Origin: Serratia fonticola
Lineage (GTDB): Bacteria; Pseudomonadota; Gammaproteobacteria; Enterobacterales; Enterobacteriaceae
Direction of reading: 5' to 3'
Assembly: GCF_006715025.1 (NCBI RefSeq)
Contig: NZ_VFMK01000001.1
Location: 3,968,001 to 4,032,000 of the forward strand
DNA length: 64,000 nt
A model generated the notes under the pieces. That model saw only the letters and a program-made list of their open reading frames with translations. It was not told the origin of the DNA and made no database searches. Of this stretch, positions 44,828-53,882 are shown piece by piece. Position numbers and translations under genes: made by a program. Within the stretch, counting starts at the first letter, position 1, and each line of letters begins with the position of its first letter.

Positions 44828-45730
44828 ATGGATCTTACCCAACTGCGCATGTTCTGCAGCGTGGCCGAAACCGGCTCCGTTGTCCGTGCCGCCGAGCAAC
44901 TGCACCGCGTACCGTCGAACCTGACCACACGCCTGCGTCAGCTCGAGCAGGAACTGGGCACCGATCTGTTTATCCGTGAAAAACAGCGCCTGCGGCTCTC
45001 GCCAATGGGCCATAATTTTCTTTGCTACGCCCAGCGTATTCTGGCACTGAGTGAAGAGGCGATGAGCATCACTCACGCGGGAGAACCCGCAGGAAACTTC
45101 GCGTTGGGCTCGATGGAAAGTACTGCCGCGACCAGGCTCCCCGCGTTGCTGGCGGCCTATCACCAGCGATTTCCGCAGGTTTCACTTTCTCTGACCACGG
45201 GTACCTCCGGTGAGATCACTGAGCGAGTCCGCGCCGGAACGCTGGCTGCCGCCTTGGTCGATGGCCCGCTCCAGCACGATGAACTGAACGGCTGCATCGC
45301 TTTCCCTGAACGGATGGTGGTGATTTCCTGCCTGGATCACGCCCCGATTGAAAGTGCCCAAGATGCCAAAGGGGAAACCCTGTTCGCCTTCCGCGCCAGT
45401 TGCTCCTATCGCCTGCGGTTGGAGTCCTGGTTCAAACGTGATGGTTCGCTACCCGGCCCTATCATGGAGATCCAGTCTTATCATGCCATGCTTGCCTGCG
45501 TCGCCAGCGGGGCTGGCCTGGCGATGATCCCGCACTCGGTGCTCAACCTGTTACCCGGCTATCAGCGAGTCAAGGTCCACCCGTTGCCCGCCGATATTGC
45601 CGACACCGCGACCTGGCTATTGTGGCGGCGCGATGCGTTTGGACCAAACGTCCGCGCCCTGAAAGAACTGATTATAGAACAGACGGGAAGCGAGGAAGTG
45701 GACGCTGAGCCTCTCCTCCTGACAGAGTAA
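44828..45730 (+). CDS. LysR-family regulator, PtrR/YneJ-like
   Basis: 300 aa. The N-terminal LysR helix-turn-helix (residues 1-60; M-D-L-T-Q-L-R-M-F, H-R-V-P-S-N-L-T-T-R-L) is unusually close to E. coli YneJ (PtrR), including R-E-K-Q-R-L-R-L-S-P. The effector domain has F-R-A-S-C-S-Y-R-L-R and S-Y-H-A-M-L-A-C-V. PtrR in E. coli controls putrescine-related semialdehyde dehydrogenase. Here the neighbours are a divergent YbfB-type transporter and, 51 bp downstream, frmA, so a role in aldehyde metabolism or transport is inferred, not shown. Confidence 0.85.
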   Translation: MDLTQLRMFCSVAETGSVVRAAEQLHRVPSNLTTRLRQLEQELGTDLFIREKQRLRLSPMGHNFLCYAQRILALSEEAMSITHAGEPAGNFALGSMESTAATRLPALLAAYHQRFPQVSLSLTTGTSGEITERVRAGTLAAALVDGPLQHDELNGCIAFPERMVVISCLDHAPIESAQDAKGETLFAFRASCSYRLRLESWFKRDGSLPGPIMEIQSYHAMLACVASGAGLAMIPHSVLNLLPGYQRVKVHPLPADIADTATWLLWRRDAFGPNVRALKELIIEQTGSEEVDAEPLLLTE

Positions 45731-45781
45731 ATCCACATCTGATCCATCAGAATTCACATCACTATGACAAAGGAAAACACC

Positions 45782-46906
45782 ATGGAAATGATCAAAACCC
45801 GCGCTGCCGTCGCCTGGGGCCCGAATCAACCGCTGAAGATCGAAGAAGTCGATCTGATGCCGCCGCAGAAAGGCGAAGTACTGGTGCGGATCGTTGCTAC
45901 CGGCGTTTGCCATACCGACGCCTATACCCTCTCTGGCAAGGATCCGGAAGGTGTATTCCCGGCCATTCTCGGGCATGAAGGGGGCGGCATCGTCGAAGCG
46001 ATTGGTGAAGGCGTCACCAGCGTTGCCGTCGGCGATCATGTGATCCCGTTGTACACGCCGGAATGTGGCGAGTGTAAATTCTGTAAATCCGGCAAAACCA
46101 ACCTGTGCCAGGCGATTCGGGCCACCCAAGGCAAGGGGTTGATGCCCGACGGCACCACCCGTTTCTTCAAAGACGGCAAGCCGATCTTCCATTACATGGG
46201 GACCTCCACCTTCGCAGAACGCACCGTGGTGCCCGAGATCTCTCTGGCAAAAATCAGTAAAGAAGCGCCTTTGGAAGAAGTGTGCCTGCTGGGTTGTGGC
46301 GTCACCACCGGGATGGGCGCTGTGATGAACACCGCCAAGGTGAAAGCGGGCGATACGGTGGCTATTTTTGGTCTGGGCGGCATTGGGCTTTCCGCCATCA
46401 TTGGCGCTCAGATGGCCGGTGCCAGCCGTATCATCGGCATTGATATCAACACCAGCAAGTTCGAGCTGGCACGCAAATTGGGCGCAACTGACCTGATTAA
46501 CCCGAAAGATTACGATAAACCGATTCAGGACGTGATCGTAGAGCTGACCGATGGCGGCGTCGATTTCTCATTTGAATGTATCGGCAATGTCAACGTGATG
46601 CGCTCAGCATTGGAGTGCTGCCACAAGGGGTGGGGAGAATCGGTCATTATCGGCGTTGCCGGGGCCGGTGAAGAGATCGCCACCCGCCCATTCCAACTGG
46701 TCACCGGGCGCGTTTGGCGGGGTTCCGCGTTTGGCGGCGTGAAAGGCCGCAGTCAATTGCCGGGTATCGTGCAACGCTATCTGGACGGCGAGTTCGCGCT
46801 CAATGACTTTATCACCCATACCATGGGGTTGGATCAGATTAACGAAGCGTTCGATCTGATGCATGAAGGCAAATCGATCCGTTCCGTGATCCATTTTGAT
46901 AAATAA
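45782..46906 (+). CDS. frmA: S-(hydroxymethyl)glutathione dehydrogenase (class III ADH)
   Basis: 374 aa from the ATG at 45782, chosen because A-A-A-G-G-A lies 8 bp upstream; the ATG at 45764 would place that ribosome site inside the gene. Zinc-dependent medium-chain dehydrogenase: catalytic zinc Cys43 (G-V-C-H-T-D) and His65 (G-H-E-G-G-G); structural zinc Cys95, Cys98, Cys101, Cys109; NAD fold G-L-G-G-I-G. G-V-T-T-G-M-G-A-V and R-P-F-Q-L-V-T-G-R-V-W are class III marks. It oxidises S-hydroxymethylglutathione, formed from formaldehyde and glutathione, to S-formylglutathione. The hydrolase for the next step follows 15 bp later. Confidence 0.96.
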   Translation: MEMIKTRAAVAWGPNQPLKIEEVDLMPPQKGEVLVRIVATGVCHTDAYTLSGKDPEGVFPAILGHEGGGIVEAIGEGVTSVAVGDHVIPLYTPECGECKFCKSGKTNLCQAIRATQGKGLMPDGTTRFFKDGKPIFHYMGTSTFAERTVVPEISLAKISKEAPLEEVCLLGCGVTTGMGAVMNTAKVKAGDTVAIFGLGGIGLSAIIGAQMAGASRIIGIDINTSKFELARKLGATDLINPKDYDKPIQDVIVELTDGGVDFSFECIGNVNVMRSALECCHKGWGESVIIGVAGAGEEIATRPFQLVTGRVWRGSAFGGVKGRSQLPGIVQRYLDGEFALNDFITHTMGLDQINEAFDLMHEGKSIRSVIHFDK

Positions 46907-46921
46907 GCCTGGAGGCAGAAG

Positions 46922-47764
46922 ATGAACACGTCATTAGAACTTCTCGAAGAGCACCGCATGTTCGGTGGCTGGCAACAACGTTACCGCCATGCGGCGCAGA
47001 GCCTGAATTGCAACATGACCTTCAGCATCTATCTGCCGCCGCCGCGTGACGATAACCCACCGCCGGTGCTCTACTGGCTGTCGGGGCTGACCTGCAATGA
47101 TGAAAACTTCACCCTGAAGGCCGGTGCTCAGCGCATCGCTGCCGAACTGGGGCTGGTGCTGGTGATGCCGGATACCAGCCCGCGTGGCGACGACGTACCA
47201 AACGATGAAAGTTACGATCTGGGGCAAGGCGCGGGATTCTATCTCAATGCGACCCAGGCGCCGTGGGATCAGCATTTCCACATGTATGACTACATCAGTG
47301 AGGAGCTGCCAGCCCTGATTAAGCAGCATTTCAGCGTCAGCGATAGGCAGTCAATTTCCGGACATTCGATGGGGGGCCATGGTGCATTGATGATGGCGTT
47401 ACGCAATCCGCAGCGTTTCCGTTCAGTATCGGCCTTTGCCCCTATCGTCAACCCGTGTCAGGTGCCTTGGGGCCGCAAAGCGTTGGCGGCGTATCTGGGG
47501 AATGATGAAAACCAGTGGCTGCAGTACGACAGCTGTCACCTGATGGCAAAAGGGGCTGAGAAGCTTCCGGTGTTGGTCGATCAGGGAGATGGCGATCAGT
47601 TCCTCGCCGATCAACTGCAACCGGCCAAGCTTGCCGAGTTGGCGCGTCAGCTTGACTGGCCGTTAACCCTTCGCGTCCAGCCGGGATACGATCACAGCTA
47701 CTTCACTATCGCGACCTTTATCGAAGATCACCTGCGTTTTCATGCGCAGCATCTGTTTCACTAA
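46922..47764 (+). CDS. fghA: S-formylglutathione hydrolase (YeiG-like)
   Basis: 280 aa, esterase D family, very close to E. coli YeiG. Catalytic Ser149 is in G-H-S-M-G-G; Asp225 (D-Q-G-D-G-D) and His258 (Y-D-H-S-Y) complete the triad. L-S-G-L-T-C-N-D-E-N-F is the conserved oxyanion region. It hydrolyses S-formylglutathione to formate and glutathione. G-G-A-G-G lies 6 bp before the ATG, and the gene is coupled to frmA. In E. coli yeiG has no frmA beside it; frmA is paired with frmB in a separate operon. Confidence 0.95.
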   Translation: MNTSLELLEEHRMFGGWQQRYRHAAQSLNCNMTFSIYLPPPRDDNPPPVLYWLSGLTCNDENFTLKAGAQRIAAELGLVLVMPDTSPRGDDVPNDESYDLGQGAGFYLNATQAPWDQHFHMYDYISEELPALIKQHFSVSDRQSISGHSMGGHGALMMALRNPQRFRSVSAFAPIVNPCQVPWGRKALAAYLGNDENQWLQYDSCHLMAKGAEKLPVLVDQGDGDQFLADQLQPAKLAELARQLDWPLTLRVQPGYDHSYFTIATFIEDHLRFHAQHLFH

Positions 47765-47770
47765 TTGAGC

Positions 47771-47798
47771 GTTCTCCTCTCCTTTAGGGGAGGAGAAC
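47771..47798. terminator. Hairpin between convergent fghA and gsiD
   Basis: A 12-bp stem with one mismatch (G-T-T-C-T-C-C-T-C ... G-A-G-G-A-G-A-A-C) and a 4-nt loop begins 6 bp after the fghA stop. There is no strong U-run on either side. Confidence 0.55.
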
Positions 47799-47895
47799 GG
47801 CAATGCCAAGTCGGCTTGCTATCGTTCACGCAGATCGAAAGAAAAGATATCAGCCCACTGGGCTAAAAACCCCCTTTGTCACCAACCTCAGATAT

Positions 47896-48804
47896 TCAGC
47901 CTTTCAGCTTTGGATCCAGCGCATCACGCAACCCATCACCCAGCAGGTTGAACGCCAGCACGGTAAGGAAAATCGCCAGACTGGGGAAAATGGCCACATG
48001 AGGGGCGATCACCATATCCGCCCGCGCCTCATTGAGCATCGCCCCCCATTCCGGCGTTGGTGGCTGGGCGCCCAGGCCAAGAAACGACAGGCTGGCAGCG
48101 GTGATAATCGATGTACCGATACGCATAGTGAAATAGACCACGATCGACGAGATGGTTCCCGGCAAGATATGCCGTAGAATAATGGTCCAGTCGGAAGCGC
48201 CGATACTGCGCGCCGATTCAATATAGGTCAGGTGTTTTAGCACCAGAGTATTACCACGCACCAGACGTGCAAACGCCGGAATGCTGAAAATCGCCACCGC
48301 GACGATCACGTTGGCCATCCCACTGCCCATGATCGCCACCACGCCAATCGCCAGCAGAATACCAGGGAAAGCAAATAGCACATCGCTGATGCGCATCACG
48401 ATGCGATCCCACCAGCCTTCGTAATACCCCGCCAACAGACCGAGCACCGTGCCAATCACCCCACCGACCAATACCGAGAACACCCCGGCAGCCAGAGAAA
48501 TACGTGCGCCCATCAGAATACGGCTGAAAATGTCCCGGCCGAGCGAATCCACCCCGAGCCAATGTACTAACGAAGGCCCTTCATTGAGCCGATCGTAGTC
48601 GAAATAGTTTTCCGCGTCGTAAGGCACCAGATACGGGGCCAGCAACGCGGCAGCCACCAGCAACAGCACAAACAACCCGGCGACCATGGCGACATGCTGA
48701 CGGCGAAAACGGCGCCAGAACTCATGCCACGGCGTACGCACCGCGTTCGGGTTTATCACCGGCATTGCCTTGAGTGCGGCGTTACGCCGCCAATACTTCA
48801 TCAT
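47896..48804 (-). CDS. gsiD: GsiD glutathione/peptide ABC permease
   Basis: 302 aa, DppC/OppC-type permease with six membrane segments, close to E. coli GsiD (303 aa). T-P-W-H-E-F-W-R-R-F-R-R-Q near residue 24, G-V-D-S-L-G-R-D-I-F and the EAA loop R-S-I-G-A-S-D-W-T are typical. Together with GsiC it forms the channel for glutathione import. Starts 9 bp after gsiC. Last gene of the operon. Confidence 0.94.
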   Translation of the reverse strand: MMKYWRRNAALKAMPVINPNAVRTPWHEFWRRFRRQHVAMVAGLFVLLLVAAALLAPYLVPYDAENYFDYDRLNEGPSLVHWLGVDSLGRDIFSRILMGARISLAAGVFSVLVGGVIGTVLGLLAGYYEGWWDRIVMRISDVLFAFPGILLAIGVVAIMGSGMANVIVAVAIFSIPAFARLVRGNTLVLKHLTYIESARSIGASDWTIILRHILPGTISSIVVYFTMRIGTSIITAASLSFLGLGAQPPTPEWGAMLNEARADMVIAPHVAIFPSLAIFLTVLAFNLLGDGLRDALDPKLKG

Positions 48805-48813
48805 GCGGCCTGC

Positions 48814-49734
48814 CTATTTGTAGCGAATCGAAGGGTTGATTGCCGCATACAGCATATCCACCAACAGATTGATCAGAATAAACTCCAGTGAAAACAGCAG
48901 CACTTCGGCCTGGATCACCGGGTAATCACGCATTTCTACGGAATCCACCAGCAAGCGCCCCAATCCCGGCCAGTTGAACACTTTCTCGACCACGATGGAA
49001 CCGCCCAGCAGGAAGCCAAACTGCAGCCCCATCATGGTCACCACCGGGATCATCGCGTTACGCAATCCGTGTTTGACAATCACCAATGGCTCGCTCACGC
49101 CTTTGGCGCGTGCGGTGCGCATATAATCTTCCTGCATCACCTCCACGAACGAGGCCCGGGTGAAACGTGCCATAACCGCAGCCACTGCGGCACCCAGCGT
49201 GATAGAGGGCAGAATGTAGTGCTGCCAGCTATCTGCACCAACCGTAGGCAACCAACCGAGGTTGACCGAGAATACCTGCATCAGCAACATGCCCAGCGCA
49301 AAGGCCGGGAATGAAATGCCAGAGACCGCCAGCGTCATCCCTAGCCGATCCGGCCAGCGGTTGCGCCACACGGCAGAGATCATGCCGATGGCCATGCCAA
49401 ATATCACCGCCCACACCATGCTGGTGAGCGTGAGCCAGAAGGTAGGCATAAAGCGCGCAGCAATCTCCTGGCTTACCGGGCGTTTAGACACCATCGATGT
49501 ACCAAAATCGCCCTGCAGAATATTGATAAAGAAACGTACAAACTGCTGTGGCAACGGCTTGTCCAGCCCGAGATCCTTGCGCACCAACTGGACTACCGCG
49601 TCATCTGCATCCTGCCCGGCCACCAATCGCGCCGGATCGCCAGGCAGCATATGGACGAACAGAAACACCAGCACCGCCACGATCAGCAGCGTCGGGATCA
49701 GGCCCAGCAGGCGTTTTAGAAAATAATTAAGCAT
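48814..49734 (-). CDS. gsiC: GsiC glutathione/peptide ABC permease
   Basis: 306 aa from the ATG at 49734, the E. coli length; a GTG three codons upstream lies inside the repeat cap. DppB-type permease: the N-terminal R-L-L-G-L-I-P-T-L-L-I, M-L-P-G-D-P-A-R-L, and the EAA loop A-R-A-K-G-V-S-E-P are visible. The start codon touches tandem array 2, and the purine-rich G-T-G-A-G-G-G-G-A in front of the ATG, its likely ribosome site, is part of the array cap. Confidence 0.94.
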   Translation of the reverse strand: MLNYFLKRLLGLIPTLLIVAVLVFLFVHMLPGDPARLVAGQDADDAVVQLVRKDLGLDKPLPQQFVRFFINILQGDFGTSMVSKRPVSQEIAARFMPTFWLTLTSMVWAVIFGMAIGMISAVWRNRWPDRLGMTLAVSGISFPAFALGMLLMQVFSVNLGWLPTVGADSWQHYILPSITLGAAVAAVMARFTRASFVEVMQEDYMRTARAKGVSEPLVIVKHGLRNAMIPVVTMMGLQFGFLLGGSIVVEKVFNWPGLGRLLVDSVEMRDYPVIQAEVLLFSLEFILINLLVDMLYAAINPSIRYK

Positions 49735-49735
49735 T

Positions 49736-50363
49736 CCCCTCACCCTAACCCTCTCCCACAGGGAGAGGGGACAGAATGTGCGACTGATTCAGTGCCGTTG
49801 TTAACCTCACCACTGGAACAGCGCCATCAATTAACGCCGGTATCTGCTCACTGCCCCATCTTCTCCCTCTCCTACAGGGAGAGGGGACAGAATGTGCGAC
49901 TGATTCAGTGCCGTTGTTAACCTCACCACCGGCACAGCGCCATACATTAACGCTGGTATCTGCTCACTGCCCCATCTTCTCCCTCGCCCTGCGGGTGAGG
50001 GGGCTGAATGTGCGACTGATTCAGTGCCATTGTTAACTTCACCACCGGAACAGTGCCATACATTAACGCCTATATCGGCTCACAACCCCCATCTTCTCCC
50101 TCTCCCACAGGGAGAGGGGACAGAATGTGCGACTGATTAAGTGCCGTTGTTAACCTCACCACCGGAACAGTGCCATAAATTAACACCCGTATCTGCTCAC
50201 TGCCCCATCTTCTCCCTCTCCCACAGGGTGAGGGGACGGAATGTGCGACTGATTCAGTGCCGTTGTTAACTTCACCACCGGAACAGTGCCATACATTAAC
50301 GCCTATATCGGCTCACAACCCCCATCTTCTCCCTCTCCCTGCGGGAGAGGGTTGGGGTGAGGG
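49736..50363. repeat. Tandem array 2: five 116-bp units with inverted hairpin caps, inside the gsi operon
   Basis: The anchor G-A-A-T-G-T-G-C-G-A-C-T-G-A-T-T occurs at 49774, 49890, 50006, 50123 and 50239, period 116-117 bp. Each unit carries a C-T-C-T-C-C-(C/T)-A-C-A-G-G-G-A-G-A-G-type palindrome. Left and right ends are the inverted caps C-C-C-T-C-A-C-C-C-(T/C)-A-A-C-C-C-T-C-T-C-C-C also found on array 1. It separates gsiB from gsiC, which are almost adjacent in E. coli. There is no ORF. Confidence 0.92.
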
Positions 50364-50364
50364 C

Positions 50365-51900
50365 TTATTTCAAGTCCGCGTTATCAAAGCTAAACGAGGT
50401 GTCTGGCATCACATAGAAACCGCTCAGCTGTTTGTTGTTGGCTGAAAGCAGGCGCTCGGTCGCCAGGAAAATCCACGGTGCATCGGCCCAGATGCGATCC
50501 TGAGCATCTTTGTACAACGCCTGTTTTTGCGCACGGTCGGTCGTTGCCAAAGCGTCAGCCAGATCCTTGTCCACCTGTGGATTACTATAGAATGCAGTAT
50601 TGAACTGCTTTGGCGGTGCAGATTGGGTGGCGAACAACGGGGTCAGCGCCCAATCGGCCTCCCCTGTCGACGCCGACCAACCGGTATAGAACAGACGTAC
50701 GCCGGTCTCTTTTACACCCACGCTTTCTACCTGCGCCGCACGCTGGCCAGCATCCATCGCGGTCACGGTCACTTTAACGCCGACCTGTGCCAACTGTTGC
50801 TGAGCAAACTGCAGGACTTTCTGCGCCGTGCTGTGGTTATGAGAAGACCACAGCGTGGTGGTAAAACCGTTAGGATAGCCCGCTTCTTTCAACAGCTCAC
50901 GCGCCTTGGCCGGGTCGTATGGCCATGGATGATAACGCGTGGCAAAATCGATTGCCGGTGGCACCGGACCTTCTGCCGGAACGGCGTAGCCAGCAAACGC
51001 CACCTTGATCAGTGCATCTTTGTTGATGGCATAGTTCAGCGCCTGACGAACTTTCGGGTTATCGAAAGGTTTCTGCGTGACGTTCATGCTGATATAACGC
51101 TGCAGGATGGAGGGCGCCGCCACCAGATCCAGCTTGTCGTTTTTCTCCAGCACTTTGGCCTGCTCATAAGGGATCGGGAAGGCAAAGGTTGCCTCACCGG
51201 TTTGCAGCATCGCCGCACGGGTGTTGTTATCCACTACCGGACGCCAGGTGATACTGTCCAGCTTCGGTAAACCCGCTTTCCAGTAACCGTCGAACTTCTT
51301 CACCTTCACATAGTCGGTCTGATTCCAGGTTTCAAACTGATAGGGACCAGTACCGACCGGGTGAAAGCCGATCTCTTTGCCGTATTGTTTCAGTGCGGCA
51401 GGCGAAATCATTGCCGCTGCCGGGTGCGCCAGATTGTTAATAAACGCCGAGAATGGCGCTTTCAACACAATCTTGACCGTTGTCGGGTCAACCACCTCGG
51501 TTTTATCAATCATCCGGAACAGGTTATAGCGCTTAAGATGATTATCCGGGTTACTGGCACGATCCAGGTTCACCTTCACCGCCTCGGCATCGAACGCGGT
51601 ACCGTCGTGGAATTTCACTCCCGGATGGAGCTTGACGGTATAGCTCAGGCCGTCCTGACTTACCTCATAACTGTCAGCCAGTACGTTCACCAGCTTCATG
51701 TCCTTATCAAAACCAAACAACCCCTGATAGAAGGATTTAGCCACGGCCTGCGATAAGGTGTCGTTGGCATCATAAGGATCGAGGGTGGTGAAATTGGACG
51801 CCACGGCAATCACCGCATCCTTGGCTGCCCAGGCCGGGCCAGCAATCGCGGCCAGCAGTACGGCGGCCAAAACATTACGCTTGAATGTGTGCTTAGTCAT
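50365..51900 (-). CDS. gsiB: GsiB glutathione/peptide-binding periplasmic protein
   Basis: 511 aa from the ATG at 51900 (E. coli GsiB 512), chosen because A-G-G-A-G-A-G lies 9 bp upstream and the signal peptide starts here; the frame extends to 51960 without similarity. The signal peptide ends A-W-A-A near residue 26, then an SBP_bac_5 domain follows (L-D-P-Y-D-A-N-D-T-L-S-Q, Y-T-V-K-L-H-P-G-V-K-F-H-D-G). It delivers glutathione to GsiCD. Its stop codon lies 1 bp from array 2. Confidence 0.94.
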   Translation of the reverse strand: MTKHTFKRNVLAAVLLAAIAGPAWAAKDAVIAVASNFTTLDPYDANDTLSQAVAKSFYQGLFGFDKDMKLVNVLADSYEVSQDGLSYTVKLHPGVKFHDGTAFDAEAVKVNLDRASNPDNHLKRYNLFRMIDKTEVVDPTTVKIVLKAPFSAFINNLAHPAAAMISPAALKQYGKEIGFHPVGTGPYQFETWNQTDYVKVKKFDGYWKAGLPKLDSITWRPVVDNNTRAAMLQTGEATFAFPIPYEQAKVLEKNDKLDLVAAPSILQRYISMNVTQKPFDNPKVRQALNYAINKDALIKVAFAGYAVPAEGPVPPAIDFATRYHPWPYDPAKARELLKEAGYPNGFTTTLWSSHNHSTAQKVLQFAQQQLAQVGVKVTVTAMDAGQRAAQVESVGVKETGVRLFYTGWSASTGEADWALTPLFATQSAPPKQFNTAFYSNPQVDKDLADALATTDRAQKQALYKDAQDRIWADAPWIFLATERLLSANNKQLSGFYVMPDTSFSFDNADLK

Positions 51901-51925
51901 ATTGCTTTTCTCTCCTGAGGCAAGG

Positions 51926-53803
51926 CTAAAAGGCACCGGCGATAGGGTGGCGGGCCACAAAGTGCCCTGGCCCCACCTGCACTAAAGGTGCGGTAACGGG
52001 TTCGTCGCCCAGCGCGCGGATCGGGCTGGGTATTTCATCCACCAGCAGCGGCTGGCGTTTGTGTACATGGGCAGGATCGGCCACCGGCACGGCGGCCATC
52101 AGTTTGCGGGTATAGGCGTGCTGCGGATTTTCAAATACGGCACGACGTGGGCCGATCTCGACAATCTGGCCCAGATACATCACCGCCACGCGGTGGCTAA
52201 CGCGCTCGACCACCGCCATATCATGGGAAATAAACAGGAAAGCAATCCCCAACTCGCGCTGCAGGTCGAGCAACAAATTCACTATCTGCGCCTGTATTGA
52301 AACGTCCAGCGCAGAGACCGCTTCGTCGGCAATGACCACCTTAGGGTTAAGTGCCAACGCGCGGGCAATGCAGATGCGCTGGCGCTGCCCACCAGAAAAC
52401 TCATGCGGATAACGACGTGCATGTTCCGGCTTTAACCCCACGCGCTCCAATAACCAGGCCACCCGCTTTTCCGCTTCTTGCCCCCGGGCGACGTTATGCA
52501 CCAGCAGCGGTTCCATAATGGAGAAGCCAACGGTCAGGCGCGGGTCAAGGGAGGCGTAAGGGTCCTGGAAGATAAACTGAATATCGCGCCGTAAATGCTG
52601 CAGGGCGGCACCTTTCAGTTGGTTAATCTGCCGACCAGCAAAGGTAATGGTGCCATGCTGGCTATCGACCAGCTTGAGCAGTGAGCGGCCAGTGGTGGAT
52701 TTACCGCAACCAGACTCACCGACCAGCCCCAGCGTTTCACCCGGGTAGAGATCAAAGCTGACGTGCTCCACCGCATGGACGCGGCGCGTAACGCGATTGA
52801 AAATGCCGCTACGCAGATCAAAACGCGTCACCAGATCCTGTACCTGCAGGATTGGCGCGGCGCCAGCAGGGATGGTGTCTTGTGGTTGGTCACCGTCATC
52901 CGTGCCCGGCAAAGGAAATTTGGCCGGATAATCTTTACTCGCCATCGCGCCCAGTTGCGGCACCGCGGCCAGCAACGCTCGCGTGTAGGGCTGCTGTGGG
53001 GCAGCGAACAGTGGCCCAACCTCCCCCTGTTCAACCTTCTCCCCCTGATGCATCACCAGCACCCGATCGGCAATTTCGGCGACCACGCCCATATCATGGG
53101 TAATGAAGATCACCCCCATCTGCATTTCCTGCTGCAGCACGCGGATTAACTGCAGGATTTGCGCCTGAATGGTGACATCCAAGGCCGTGGTGGGTTCGTC
53201 GGCAATCAGCAGTGCCGGTTTACACGACAACGCCATCGCAATCATCACCCGCTGACGCATGCCGCCGGAAAGCTGATGTGGATATCGGCTGAGAACGTTT
53301 TTTGCTTCGGGAATACGTACCAGATCGAGCATACGCAGCGCTTCACGTTTGGCACTGCGGTGATCCATGCCCTGGTGCAACCTTAAGGATTCGGCAATCT
53401 GCTCCCCCACCGGGAACACCGGGTTGAGCGAGGTCATCGGCTCCTGAAAAATCATGGCCATATCGGCACCCCGTAAGGTGCGCAAGGTGCTTTGTTTTGC
53501 CTTGGCCAAATCCAGCACCTGCCCGTTACGACGGCGAAAATGCAGGGTACCGCGGGTTAACTCACCGCCCCCTTGCTCCACCAGGCGCATGAGTGCCAGT
53601 GAAGTGACCGACTTACCGGAGCCTGACTCCCCAACAATCGCCAAGGTTTCACCCTGGTCGACGTCAAAAGTCAGCTGACGCACTGCCTCAACAACGTCGC
53701 CTTCCTGACGAAATTGCACGCAGAGATCGTTGACGGCCAACACCCGCTGCGGCGGCAGAATCAGCTCTGGCCCTGCCGATGGCAAGATGACGGTATCGGT
53801 CAT
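51926..53803 (-). CDS. gsiA: GsiA fused ABC transporter ATPase for glutathione
   Basis: 625 aa with two complete ABC domains. Walker A motifs G-E-S-G-S-G-K-S (about 55-62) and G-E-S-G-C-G-K-S (second half) and two L-S-G-G-M-R-Q / F-S-G-G-Q-R-Q signatures are all intact, so both sites should hydrolyse ATP. Oligopeptide-type C-terminal extensions follow each domain. It begins 79 bp after iaaA and ends 25 bp before gsiB. E. coli GsiA is about 623 aa. Confidence 0.95.
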   Translation of the reverse strand: MTDTVILPSAGPELILPPQRVLAVNDLCVQFRQEGDVVEAVRQLTFDVDQGETLAIVGESGSGKSVTSLALMRLVEQGGGELTRGTLHFRRRNGQVLDLAKAKQSTLRTLRGADMAMIFQEPMTSLNPVFPVGEQIAESLRLHQGMDHRSAKREALRMLDLVRIPEAKNVLSRYPHQLSGGMRQRVMIAMALSCKPALLIADEPTTALDVTIQAQILQLIRVLQQEMQMGVIFITHDMGVVAEIADRVLVMHQGEKVEQGEVGPLFAAPQQPYTRALLAAVPQLGAMASKDYPAKFPLPGTDDGDQPQDTIPAGAAPILQVQDLVTRFDLRSGIFNRVTRRVHAVEHVSFDLYPGETLGLVGESGCGKSTTGRSLLKLVDSQHGTITFAGRQINQLKGAALQHLRRDIQFIFQDPYASLDPRLTVGFSIMEPLLVHNVARGQEAEKRVAWLLERVGLKPEHARRYPHEFSGGQRQRICIARALALNPKVVIADEAVSALDVSIQAQIVNLLLDLQRELGIAFLFISHDMAVVERVSHRVAVMYLGQIVEIGPRRAVFENPQHAYTRKLMAAVPVADPAHVHKRQPLLVDEIPSPIRALGDEPVTAPLVQVGPGHFVARHPIAGAF

Positions 53804-53882
53804 ACCCGCTCCCGATCTACGCTAATAAAAGCGGTGTGGCCGAGTAATATGGCCACGCTTGATATATAACCCGTAAAAGCGT

